This document shows, in pieces, positions 24,913 to 34,048 of a DNA stretch of 64,000 nt (positions are counted from its first letter, which is position 1; each line of letters starts with the position of its first letter). Below the pieces are notes generated by a model. The model was given only the letters and a program-made list of their open reading frames with translations, had not been told where the DNA came from and made no database searches. This DNA is from Bacillota bacterium (GTDB lineage Bacteria > Bacillota > Clostridia > Acetivibrionales > Acetivibrionaceae): contig JAEWSG010000240.1 of assembly GCA_023398495.1 (NCBI GenBank), positions 25,316 to 89,315 of the forward strand, given 5' to 3'. A program made the position numbers and the translations under genes.

Positions 24913-26136
24913 ATGAAAAAGGTTGAACTGCTGGCACCTGCCGGTAATCTTGAAAAGTTAAAAATGGCAATTATTTATGGAGCTGATGCGGTATACTTGG
25001 GTGGTGAATCCTTTGGCCTACGGGCTAATGCGGATAACTTCACCCGGGATGAACTGATAGCAGGGATTGACTTTGCACACAGCAGGGGAAAAAAAGTCTT
25101 TGTTACTATGAATATAATTCCCCACAATGATGACTTCCCGGGGATGCCCAATTATATCCGTGAACTCACAGAGTTTGGAGTTGACGCAATTATATTGTCT
25201 GATCCGGGCGTTTATTCTATCGTTAAGGAAATCTCTCCTCAAATGGAAATACACTTAAGTACGCAGGCCAACAATACCAATTATATGAGTGCCAGATTCT
25301 GGTACGACCATGGTGTCAAGCGAATTGTTCTTGCCAGAGAGCTCTCCATAAAGGAAATCAGCGAAATCAGAGAAGGTATTCCCTCTGACCTTGAACTGGA
25401 AATTTTCGTCCATGGTGCAATGTGCATCTCCTATTCCGGTAGGTGCCTCCTAAGTAACTACATGACTGGCCGTGACTCAAACAGAGGTCTGTGTGCACAT
25501 CCTTGCAGGTGGCAGTATCACCTTGTAGAAGAAAAGAGACCGGGCGAATATTTCCCTGTATATGAAAATGAAAGGGGTACCTTTATTTTTAATTCCCGTG
25601 ATCTTTGCATGATAGAATATCTGCCGCAAATTATAGATGCAGGTGTCACAAGTCTGAAAATTGAAGGACGTATGAAAAGTTCATACTACGTTGCAACCGT
25701 TGTAAAAGCTTATAGACAAGCTTTAGACGCATACTATGAGCTCGGTGAAAACTATAAATTCAATAAAAAATGGCTCGAAGAGGTTTCTAAGGCAAGCCAT
25801 CGTGAATTTACCACTGGCTTTTACTTTGAAAAGCCCTCCCCTGAAGGTCAAATCTACAATACAAGCTCCTATATAAGGGATTACGATTTTATTGGCATGG
25901 TGTTGGATTATGACAAAAGTTCCGGTATTGCAACAGTTGAACAAAGAAACAGAATGATCAAGGGAGAAGAAATTGAAGTTGTAAACCCTGAAGGAGATTT
26001 TTTTGTTCAAAAAATTCAATCCATGAAAAATATTGAAGGAGAAGAAATTGACGCAGCCCCCCATCCCCAGATGATAGTTTACATGCCTGTAGTACAGGAA
26101 GTGTATCCTTATACCATGCTCAGAAGAAAAGGATAG
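24913..26136 (+). CDS. trhP: Peptidase U32-family protein, TrhP-type tRNA uridine-34 hydroxylation protein
   Basis: 407 residues of the U32 family. KKVELLAPAGNLEKLKMAI opens the barrel and GRCLLSNYMTGRDSNRG(L)CAHPC is the cysteine-rich signature near residues 175-200, thought to bind an Fe-S cluster. The family is now known for prephenate-dependent hydroxylation of U34 in tRNA (TrhP) rather than proteolysis. Adjacent trmR would methylate the product, so the two form a pathway. ATG at 24913 follows AGGAGAG with good spacing. Other U32 roles such as rRNA C2501 hydroxylation (RlhA) are less likely in this context. Confidence 0.87.
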   Translation: MKKVELLAPAGNLEKLKMAIIYGADAVYLGGESFGLRANADNFTRDELIAGIDFAHSRGKKVFVTMNIIPHNDDFPGMPNYIRELTEFGVDAIILSDPGVYSIVKEISPQMEIHLSTQANNTNYMSARFWYDHGVKRIVLARELSIKEISEIREGIPSDLELEIFVHGAMCISYSGRCLLSNYMTGRDSNRGLCAHPCRWQYHLVEEKRPGEYFPVYENERGTFIFNSRDLCMIEYLPQIIDAGVTSLKIEGRMKSSYYVATVVKAYRQALDAYYELGENYKFNKKWLEEVSKASHREFTTGFYFEKPSPEGQIYNTSSYIRDYDFIGMVLDYDKSSGIATVEQRNRMIKGEEIEVVNPEGDFFVQKIQSMKNIEGEEIDAAPHPQMIVYMPVVQEVYPYTMLRRKG

Positions 26137-26229
26137 GGCAAATAAAAAATATTGTAATCGGTATAAAAAGCCCTTTTTAGGAGAAGATTATTATAGAATA
26201 ATATGACTAAATTATGGGAGATCATCTTT

Positions 26230-27885
26230 ATGAACATGAAAAGGGCTTGCTTACTACTTATTGGTTTCACAGCAGCAATTTTTATGCTGACTATAAGACT
26301 TTATTACTTGCATATCCATGCTGGCAAAGAATTATCAATTTATGCAAATACACAAAGAATATCCGACATAAATATTGATATTCCCCGGGGAAATATCCTA
26401 GATAGAAATTATATTCCTATTACCAACAGAACAAAGGAAATCAACATTTTATTAAAACCTCTTTATTTAAGAGAAAAGGAAGATGAAACAGCCCATATTG
26501 CTCATATACTCGATATAGACTTCAACAAGCTTAAAAGGGAAATTGACTTTAAAAAAACTCCCATAATCTTAAGCTGCAATCAACGTGAAAAAGATGCTTT
26601 GACAAAACTCAATTCTCAGGGTATATCCTTCATTAACTCACTGAAAAGATACAATGAAAACTCTATTGCAAAACATGTAACAGGATACATAAACAAAATA
26701 GATAAAACTGGCCAAACAGGGATTGAGAAGTACTTTCAGGACACTCTTAAACTGGATTCCACCAGCAGCGTAGGTGTAATTACTGATGCAAAAAACAACC
26801 TTGTTTCAGGTCTGGGTTATAGGTTTATTGAACCAGAAAAAGTCCCAAAGCTAAATGTAAAACTTACTGTGGATTATCATATACAAAGAATAGCTGAAGA
26901 TGTTCTGGAGAAAAGCGGATTGAAAGGTGCAGTAGTTGTTGAAGATGTAGTAAATGGAGATATTGTTGCAATGGTAAGCAAGCCTGATTATGATCCTAAT
27001 AATATTGAAAAATACCTATCCAGTTCGGACAAGGAACTTTTTAACAGGGCAGTTGCTTCTTACAATCTCGGCTCTATATTCAAGATAATAGCTCTTGCAA
27101 GTGCTTATGAAAATAAAATTGATCCGAATATGAACTACTTCTGCCCGGGATACATTGTATTAGGAGATAAGGAGTTTAAATGCTCTTCACACGCCAGCGG
27201 CGGCCACGGTCTGATTAATCTTGAAGAAGCCTTTGCAGCTTCATGCAATCCCTTTTTTATCGAACTTGGAATTAAAGTCGGACATAAGAATATTATCAAT
27301 ACTGCAAAGAAATTTGGATTTGGAACTTTTACAGGAGTTAACTCACAGGGTGTTGAGGAATCATCCGGCCTTCTTCCCGACACAAATAGATTCTTTACCC
27401 ATGGAGACATTGCAAATATATCAATAGGCCAGGGTGATGTACTTTGTACTCCACTTCAGGTAGCCGATATGGTTGCAACAATAGCTAACGGTGGAATTAA
27501 AAACAAGGTAAATATCGTTGATTCCATTATTGATTCAACTGACAATATTCTAAAAGTCATAAAGAGTGAAGAAGGTAAGAGGATAATTGCTAAGGATGTA
27601 TGTGATAAAATAAAGCACCTGATGGAAAAGGTAACTATAAGCGGAACAGGGATAAAAGCAAATCTTGATGAATATGGAGGAGCAGCTGCTAAAACCGGAA
27701 GTGCTGAGACAGGCCAATACATTAACGGTGAAAAAATTGTACATGCATGGTTTGCAGGGTATTTCCCAAGACTAAACCCAAGGTACTCTGTTGCTGTTTT
27801 TATTGAAAACGGAAAAAGCGGTGGAGCAATTGCAGCACCCATATTTGAGGAAATTGCAAGGGATATTCTGATCAAAGGTCTGTAA
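26230..27885 (+). CDS. Class B penicillin-binding protein (SpoVD/FtsI-like transpeptidase, no PASTA domain)
   Basis: 551 aa from ATG 26230 (GGGAG 9 nt upstream). An N-terminal membrane helix at about 6-28 is followed by the PBP dimer domain starting with DIPRGNILDRN, then the transpeptidase: SIFK with catalytic S282 and K285, SCN at 338-340 and KTG at 488-490. It cross-links peptidoglycan outside the cell. The second residue of SxxK is I rather than the common T. No C-terminal PASTA repeat is present. Whether it serves sporulation or vegetative growth cannot be read from sequence. It is tail-to-tail with the SLH gene. Confidence 0.93.
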   Translation: MNMKRACLLLIGFTAAIFMLTIRLYYLHIHAGKELSIYANTQRISDINIDIPRGNILDRNYIPITNRTKEINILLKPLYLREKEDETAHIAHILDIDFNKLKREIDFKKTPIILSCNQREKDALTKLNSQGISFINSLKRYNENSIAKHVTGYINKIDKTGQTGIEKYFQDTLKLDSTSSVGVITDAKNNLVSGLGYRFIEPEKVPKLNVKLTVDYHIQRIAEDVLEKSGLKGAVVVEDVVNGDIVAMVSKPDYDPNNIEKYLSSSDKELFNRAVASYNLGSIFKIIALASAYENKIDPNMNYFCPGYIVLGDKEFKCSSHASGGHGLINLEEAFAASCNPFFIELGIKVGHKNIINTAKKFGFGTFTGVNSQGVEESSGLLPDTNRFFTHGDIANISIGQGDVLCTPLQVADMVATIANGGIKNKVNIVDSIIDSTDNILKVIKSEEGKRIIAKDVCDKIKHLMEKVTISGTGIKANLDEYGGAAAKTGSAETGQYINGEKIVHAWFAGYFPRLNPRYSVAVFIENGKSGGAIAAPIFEEIARDILIKGL

Positions 27886-27897
27886 ACATGGTTTATA

Positions 27898-28007
27898 TAA
27901 AAACAAAAGGGACTTTAGCCCGATTAATCCTTTTGATAAGGTAATTTCAAAAAATAACTGGTCAATTGCCATATCTAAAAAAATTGAATTTCCCGAGCCA
28001 AAGTCTC
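27898..28007 (-). repeat. Core-in-stem element, copy 1, likely also terminator of the SLH gene
   Basis: On the minus strand GAGACTTTGGCTCG (28007-27994) pairs with CGGGCTAAAGTCCC (27922-27909) at 13 of 14 positions when G-U wobbles are allowed, and a T-rich tail TTTTGTTTTT follows. Inside lies a core of about 40 nt (27935-27974) with ATTGACCAGTTATTTTTTG and ATTACCTTATC, nearly identical to 35238-35279. The core recurs but the closing stem does not. Confidence 0.7.
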
Positions 28008-28052
28008 TATCTTTAGTCTACTTCTGCCTAATAGTTTATTTATTTCTTGATA

Positions 28053-30404
28053 TCAATCTTCAATAATTATGAGCTCAACTTCCCCTCCATATTTTAACGA
28101 CTTGTCTACATATATAGAGATTTTATCGTACTTGTGTGTTATATCAATTTCATCAGTACCTTTCCTCTCATATTCATCATCATAATCCGAAAAATATATG
28201 GACGCATTACTCTTCAAATCGTAAATCTTGCCTCCTACTTTTACTCGGCTTGAATCAACTGCCTCAAAAGCAGTTGCAGTTAATAGCGGTTGCATTGTTC
28301 TATTTATGTCCATAATCTTCCCATTTCTCATCTCAACCTCAACAACACATCCCTCATATATATCATCCGAGTTATAGTTCGTTATATATTCATTATCACC
28401 AATTAAAACGGTATTTGTATATACTACTTCTTTTAAAGGCGAGTAGGATGACTTTTTGCTGGTCACAATTCCTAGATATTTGTCTTCATCAAGAATATTA
28501 TCAACCACCATAACATTTACATCCTTAAATGCCCCTACCATATTCAGATACTTTATCTTTCCGGGGAAAACCACCCCATCGGGAAGATCTGATGGATCCA
28601 TCAAATAAACATTACAGTCAGCACCCCGAATTTCATTTACAACATTGAATATTTTAATATTGTCTGCAAAGTAGTGAGAATCAATAGTCTTTTTGATAGT
28701 GTCAATCACGTATTCTCTTGAATTGAGATAGTCCATTTTCTGCAGCTCTACTATCGCAGACTCGTCATCAGTTTCCTCACTAACCTCCTTATATTTTACT
28801 AATTTTGCAGTGTAAGTCAAATCATTATTATCATCTCCATCTTCTGCAAGCTTGTAAGTCTTTGTTGTGTTATCAGTATGCAGAAGTTTTACATAGGTGA
28901 CTTCTGTACCATAATCTTCAACTGAAGTTGACTTTTCCTTATAGTTATTCAAAACAAAAGCATATTCCGAATTATCCTCAAAATCACTTGAATAAATATC
29001 AACAACCTTGCCGTCATATCCTAAAATTACTGTAACACTATCCTTTACTTTCATAACACCTTGGCTGTTTATTTTAGTCAAATCCATATATTTACCAAGT
29101 TCATAGGCAACTTTATTAATATGCACAGCCTTTGGTGATACCTTGTTTGGAAGAATATCTGTAATCTCACCCGATACAGTATCTTCAACAACAAGAATAT
29201 ATTTGTTCTTACCCCAAATATCACTTACCTCATAAACAACATCATCCTGCTCAATTTGCGTTGAAGAAATTATAGATCCGCTTTTTGTAATTTCAAGTCC
29301 TGCCTTAAACTTTATATCCCCCACACCTTCATTTGTCAGATTAGAGCTCCTGACCACCTGAGGTTTACTATAAATCGGATCTGCTATAACTGCATATTCA
29401 TATCCCTTTCCGCTGGAGTTTTTGTTAAAGACAACAGATGAACATTTTTCCAGTAGTACAGGAACACTGTCATACTTCTGCTCAACACCGTTATAATAAT
29501 ATACCGGAGTACTTGGAAGAATCATGCTACTAGTACCATTACCATAACTATATGTAATTGTATTACCGTTGACATTTTCAATACTTATATTCAAAGTATC
29601 ACTCATATTGCTGTAAGTACCATTAATAGTGTTGTTGTCTATGTTTAACCTGTATTTATTTCCTATCTCCAGTTTAAGCTTACTATCTCCTAAAATAAAA
29701 GTCCCTTTATCTGTTAACACTTCACCTTCAGCCAATTTATCTGAGGTCTTAGATGTAGCAAGTACTATATATTGCAAATATGTATCAATTGTTTCAATAA
29801 AAGTCTTTGAAGGATTGGCCTTAAGTGGTGCTTTTAGCAAATTATCAAGCATAACGGCCACAGCCCATCTTGGCAATTGATCGTTACTTGTAAAATTAAC
29901 TCCATCACAAAGTCCTAATTCCTTAGCTTTTACCAGATAACTCTGAGGCCATGTGCCTAAGAGTTCTGAATCGGTATATCCAAGCATTTTTATCAACACT
30001 GTACATGCTTGTGCATAGGTGACTCCCTCTGTGGGATGAAATTTACCGTCAAGCATTCCCTTCATATATCCCAATTTTACCGCAGCATTTACAAATCCTG
30101 AAGACCACCTCGAAGATCCAACATCAGGAAAAAGCGTCAGGTTTTTATATATTTCAGCCTTATAATCCTCATCCGCTGCTGCAATTACCAGTCTGGCAAA
30201 CTGTTCTCTTGTAATTGGATCATCAGGTTTAAATTCACCGTTCTCATTACCGTTTATTATCCCTAAAGATGCCAGATGGTTCACCTCATCAGAATATGAT
30301 GAATTTTTGTCTACATCCGAAAACACAGCATGTGCAAAGCTCGAAATATTTATAACAATAACAGCACTTAGTACTGAAATTACTTTTTTAACTTTGTTGT
30401 TCAT
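28053..30404 (-). CDS. SLH-domain surface protein with a large unassigned C-terminal region
   Basis: 783 aa from ATG 30404 (GGAGG upstream). A signal peptide (about 1-27) is followed by SLH repeats at about 28-80 (FSDVDKNSSYSDEVNHLASL...), 90-142 and a weaker third at about 150-195, which bind secondary cell-wall polymer. The remaining roughly 590 residues are Thr/Ser/Asp-rich with short beta-type strands and few aromatics; I do not recognise a catalytic domain. It is probably anchored in the cell envelope. It is a single gene between a convergent PBP gene and the efflux operon; the role is unknown. Confidence 0.85.
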   Translation of the reverse strand: MNNKVKKVISVLSAVIVINISSFAHAVFSDVDKNSSYSDEVNHLASLGIINGNENGEFKPDDPITREQFARLVIAAADEDYKAEIYKNLTLFPDVGSSRWSSGFVNAAVKLGYMKGMLDGKFHPTEGVTYAQACTVLIKMLGYTDSELLGTWPQSYLVKAKELGLCDGVNFTSNDQLPRWAVAVMLDNLLKAPLKANPSKTFIETIDTYLQYIVLATSKTSDKLAEGEVLTDKGTFILGDSKLKLEIGNKYRLNIDNNTINGTYSNMSDTLNISIENVNGNTITYSYGNGTSSMILPSTPVYYYNGVEQKYDSVPVLLEKCSSVVFNKNSSGKGYEYAVIADPIYSKPQVVRSSNLTNEGVGDIKFKAGLEITKSGSIISSTQIEQDDVVYEVSDIWGKNKYILVVEDTVSGEITDILPNKVSPKAVHINKVAYELGKYMDLTKINSQGVMKVKDSVTVILGYDGKVVDIYSSDFEDNSEYAFVLNNYKEKSTSVEDYGTEVTYVKLLHTDNTTKTYKLAEDGDDNNDLTYTAKLVKYKEVSEETDDESAIVELQKMDYLNSREYVIDTIKKTIDSHYFADNIKIFNVVNEIRGADCNVYLMDPSDLPDGVVFPGKIKYLNMVGAFKDVNVMVVDNILDEDKYLGIVTSKKSSYSPLKEVVYTNTVLIGDNEYITNYNSDDIYEGCVVEVEMRNGKIMDINRTMQPLLTATAFEAVDSSRVKVGGKIYDLKSNASIYFSDYDDEYERKGTDEIDITHKYDKISIYVDKSLKYGGEVELIIIED

Positions 30405-30442
30405 TATATCCAACCTCCATTTATAGTTTATCCTTAAACATC

Positions 30443-31639
30443 TTACTCATAGCGAAGTGCGTCAATAGGGTTTAGCACTGCTGCTTTTCGTGCCGGAAGG
30501 TAGCCAAAGAGCATTCCTATACCTGCCGATATTGCAAATGCACCAAACACTGCCGTAGTCGAAGGAGTGACTACCAGCTCGGTATCAAGTGCAATCTGTA
30601 TTATATTCGTAGCTAAAGCAGACAACAAATATCCAAGCCCAATACCAATGAGCCCCCCAATAGCACTTGTAGTTGCTGCCTCAATTACAAACTGTCGCAT
30701 GATATGCTTTCGTTTTGCACCAAGTGCCTTTCGAATTCCTATCTCTCGGGTACGCTCAGAAACCGATACCAGCATGATATTCATTATTCCAATACCCCCT
30801 ACAACAAGCGAAATACCCGCAATAACTGCAAGGATCGTAATAAGGATATTTATCATAGTGCTCATCATATCGAGCATCTCCGACAGGCTTATAATCATAT
30901 AAGAATCTTCATCTCCATACACATTGAATAGCTTTTGATCAATAACATCCTTAGCTTGGGGCACAATATCCTCACTGGTTACTGTAAAGTTGTAGGTCGA
31001 AATTCTTCCATTCCCATAGAGCTTTGCAGCAATGCTATAAGGAATATAAACTGCATCGTCTGTGCCACCTTCTTCAAGTATATCTGTCTCTGCTGCCAGT
31101 ACTCCTACAATTTCAAAAAGCTGACCTCCGATTCTAAGTGTTTCTCCCACTCCTTTACCATTAAACCATTCTTTACTTATGTATTTTCCGATAACACAAA
31201 CCTTGAAGCGTTGCAATATATCTACATAGCTGACAAAACGACCTTGCTCAAGCTCATATTTTTTCATGCTTATATAGTCTTCACCAACACCAGTAATGGT
31301 CGTTGAACCTGATGTATCGGTTCCAATTTTTACTCCACCACTGACATTTACGGTAGGAGAAAGAGCCTCTAAATATTCCGGGTTATTATCAACAAGCTCA
31401 TACATCTCATCAACAGAAATACTTCGAGTCGAACCCCGGCCCATGACATTTACAGTCAGTATATTTGTCCCTAAACTCTCGAAACTGTCAACCATATAAT
31501 TTTCCATACCATTACCAAGGCCTACTATAACAATAACCGCTACCACACCAATAATTATTCCAAGCATCGTAAGGAGTGACCGCACCTTTCTTGCCAGGAT
31601 GTTGCTAATTGCCATTTGAAAAGACTCCCAAAATGACAT
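30443..31639 (-). CDS. MacB-type ABC transporter permease (YknZ-like)
   Basis: 398 aa. Four membrane helices: one near the N-terminus (about 22-45, with LTMLGIIIGVVAVI) and three near the C-terminus (about 275-385) flank a large extracytoplasmic MacB_PCD domain (about 50-260). SERTREIGIRKALGAKRK before the last helices is the FtsX/MacB coupling motif. ATG at 31639 has GGGAGGAG 7 nt upstream and overlaps the ATPase stop. With the ATPase and adaptor upstream it forms a tripartite-type exporter as in YknXYZ; the substrate is unknown (antimicrobial peptide or toxin export or resistance is common in the family). Confidence 0.93.
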   Translation of the reverse strand: MSFWESFQMAISNILARKVRSLLTMLGIIIGVVAVIVIVGLGNGMENYMVDSFESLGTNILTVNVMGRGSTRSISVDEMYELVDNNPEYLEALSPTVNVSGGVKIGTDTSGSTTITGVGEDYISMKKYELEQGRFVSYVDILQRFKVCVIGKYISKEWFNGKGVGETLRIGGQLFEIVGVLAAETDILEEGGTDDAVYIPYSIAAKLYGNGRISTYNFTVTSEDIVPQAKDVIDQKLFNVYGDEDSYMIISLSEMLDMMSTMINILITILAVIAGISLVVGGIGIMNIMLVSVSERTREIGIRKALGAKRKHIMRQFVIEAATTSAIGGLIGIGLGYLLSALATNIIQIALDTELVVTPSTTAVFGAFAISAGIGMLFGYLPARKAAVLNPIDALRYE

Positions 31640-31640
31640 A

Positions 31641-32369
31641 TTAAATCTCCTCCCTACTGTTCCAATCTGTTGCTGTACTCTCATGACCAGATGGACCATC
31701 ATAGATAATGTGTCCATCCGCAAGACGTATAATTCTTTGTGCCTGTTCTGCAATAGCGTTGTCATGGGTAATGAGTACTACGGTATTTCCCTCAGAATGC
31801 AACTTTTGCAAAAGCTTAAGAACATCTTTACCTGTCTTTGAGTCAAGTGCACCGGTTGGCTCATCTGCAAGAATAACGGATGGGTTACCTGCCAATGCAC
31901 GGGCGATTGAAACACGCTGTTGCTGTCCCCCAGAGAGTTGACTTGGCAAATTGTTTAATTTATCCTCTAACCCGACGCGTACAAGTGCTTGAATAGCCCT
32001 CTCTTTTCTTTCACTTTTCGGAATACCTGCATATACCATTGACAATTCGACATTTCCAAGTACAGAAAGCTTCGGAAGCAAGTTGTACTGCTGAAAAATA
32101 AAACCTATCATTTTATTCCTGATTTCCGCCAGTTCATCTTCATCCATTTCACCTACGTTATTCCCATCTAAAAGGTACGTGCCATCCGTAGGAATGTCAA
32201 GGCACCCGATAATATTCATACAAGTGGACTTACCTGAACCGGATTGGCCAACAATAGCTACAAACTCTCCACGCATTATCTTCATAGAAATGTCGTCTAC
32301 CGCACGAACTTCGTTATCACCCATTATGTAGATCTTAAATATATTCCTGAATTCAATCAGAGGCATCAT
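31641..32369 (-). CDS. ABC transporter ATPase, MacB/LolD/YknY type
   Basis: 242-residue nucleotide-binding subunit of the efflux system. Walker A GQSGSGKST is near residues 40-48, signature LSGGQQQRVSIARAL near 144-158, and Walker B VILADEPTGALDSKTG near 164-179, followed by the H-loop LITHD. Its start overlaps the adaptor gene stop (ATGA, 4 nt) and its stop overlaps the permease region, so all three genes are translationally coupled. Confidence 0.95.
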   Translation of the reverse strand: MMPLIEFRNIFKIYIMGDNEVRAVDDISMKIMRGEFVAIVGQSGSGKSTCMNIIGCLDIPTDGTYLLDGNNVGEMDEDELAEIRNKMIGFIFQQYNLLPKLSVLGNVELSMVYAGIPKSERKERAIQALVRVGLEDKLNNLPSQLSGGQQQRVSIARALAGNPSVILADEPTGALDSKTGKDVLKLLQKLHSEGNTVVLITHDNAIAEQAQRIIRLADGHIIYDGPSGHESTATDWNSREEI

Positions 32370-34048
32370 GGCATATTACCTCCTCCCGAGGTATCACCGC
32401 CGCCGGATGATGGATCACTTTGTCTGTCACGGAATTCTCCGTTCCTGTTCATTCTTCCACCATTCATCATTTCCATAAAAGTCGCCGCTTTGCGGTTCTC
32501 AATTGCGATCTCATCATTTTCAGACAGTCCACTGATAATTTCAATATACTCCTTATCTGCAACTCCAGTTTTGACCTCAACATATTTATAACCTGCTGGA
32601 ACACCAGGTTCTGTAGTTTGTTCGGTAGTAGGAACAAGTACCTTGTTTCCACGTGTAACTCCCGTTGAAGGAATAACCAACACATTCTCAAGTTGCTCAA
32701 TTATGATTTCTGCATCTACATTCATTCCAGGAAGCAATCCGTCAGTTTCATTGATCTGGATGGTAACAGGATAGGTTGTTGTACCCCCTGCCGTCATTCC
32801 ATTGATATTAACCTTGGTTACAATTGCGTCATATTTTTTGTCTTTAACTGATTCTGCAGAAATGATAACTTTCTGTCCCACTTTTACTTTCGATACGTCC
32901 AGTTCATCAACATTGAGCGTCATTTTAAGGTAAGTCAAGTCAAAAATCGTACACAAAGTCTGACCTGCCTCAGCGGTATCTCCTTCTTTATAGTGTTTCT
33001 CAATAACAGTACCACCAATTGGCGACTCAATAGTATATCCATCAAGAGTGTCATATTGACTGTCTAAGGCTATCTCAGTCTTTCGCAGATTATTCTTTGC
33101 GTTTTCTATTTCATCCTTAAGGTTTGTACTGTCAAGCACTGCAACTACCTGATCTTTACTAACTGTGTCACCTTCTGAAAACTGCACACTAGCTACTTCT
33201 CCAGAAGCTTCTGCAAATACGTTATATTCAGCCTTATATGTAAATACTCCGCTGCTGGTACTGTCAACCCCATCTACCGCAGCTGTTGCTAAATGTCCTG
33301 TTTTTATACCTCCGGGATTTGGTACATCTATAGTTACCTTCCTTACCAACATACCTTCACTGAGAATTTCATCCACAGAACTGATTTTAGCTATAGTACC
33401 TTCCAGCGTCTCAAATGAGCCTTCCAAGGTCACATATGCCTTCTGCCCCACTGCAAACTGTGCAGCATCATTTGCTCCAAACGGAAGTGAAAGACTCATA
33501 ACTGAATGATTCCTGACAACCGCAATAGTCTGGCCTTTTTGTACCAAGTCACCTACTTCCACATCAAGCGAAATGATAGTACCACCCTCGCCCGCACGAA
33601 TAGATAAATCCTTGAGAGCTTCTAATCTCCTCTCATAAAATCTCTTGCTCTCAGAAAGGCTGATTTCTGCATTTTCAATATTTTTTGACACATTAGAACT
33701 GTCAATCTCATATAACACGGTATCTTTTGCGACGACATCGCCCTCTTCGAAATCCGCTTTAAGAATATCCCCCGAAGTCAAAGTCCTAACCATGTATGAA
33801 TCAGCAGGCTGCAAAGCCCCAGTACCCGAAAGTGAATCTGTAATGTCTCTGCGTTCAGCTTTGGCTATTGTATATGCACCTGATAAGACAGTCTGTTGTT
33901 TATTTGCCTCAAGAAACAAATAATATCCTCCTGCAATCACTGCCAAAAGAACAATGCTGATAACAATCAACCGTTTTCGGGACTTTTTTTTCTTTTTTGG
34001 CTTATTGGCAAATTCATTATTTTCTTTTTTCTTATTTAAGAACTTCAT
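32366..34048 (-). CDS. Membrane-fusion (HlyD/YknX-type) adaptor with two lipoyl-like modules
   Basis: 560 aa. A Lys-rich cytosolic N-terminus is followed by one membrane helix (about 28-48) and an extracellular adaptor. Lipoyl-like half motifs appear in two separate sets: first around residues 85-180 (LKADFEEGDVVAKDTVLYEIDS and DLVQKGQTIAVV), again around 275-370 (VQFSEGDTVSKDQVVAVLDS and KEGDTAEAGQTLC). Each set flanks a short helical hairpin. The C-terminus is rich in Gly, Met, Asn and Ser. It is first gene of the adaptor-ATPase-permease operon. The doubled module makes it longer than YknX (about 377 aa). Confidence 0.9.
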   Translation of the reverse strand: MKFLNKKKENNEFANKPKKKKKSRKRLIVISIVLLAVIAGGYYLFLEANKQQTVLSGAYTIAKAERRDITDSLSGTGALQPADSYMVRTLTSGDILKADFEEGDVVAKDTVLYEIDSSNVSKNIENAEISLSESKRFYERRLEALKDLSIRAGEGGTIISLDVEVGDLVQKGQTIAVVRNHSVMSLSLPFGANDAAQFAVGQKAYVTLEGSFETLEGTIAKISSVDEILSEGMLVRKVTIDVPNPGGIKTGHLATAAVDGVDSTSSGVFTYKAEYNVFAEASGEVASVQFSEGDTVSKDQVVAVLDSTNLKDEIENAKNNLRKTEIALDSQYDTLDGYTIESPIGGTVIEKHYKEGDTAEAGQTLCTIFDLTYLKMTLNVDELDVSKVKVGQKVIISAESVKDKKYDAIVTKVNINGMTAGGTTTYPVTIQINETDGLLPGMNVDAEIIIEQLENVLVIPSTGVTRGNKVLVPTTEQTTEPGVPAGYKYVEVKTGVADKEYIEIISGLSENDEIAIENRKAATFMEMMNGGRMNRNGEFRDRQSDPSSGGGDTSGGGNMP

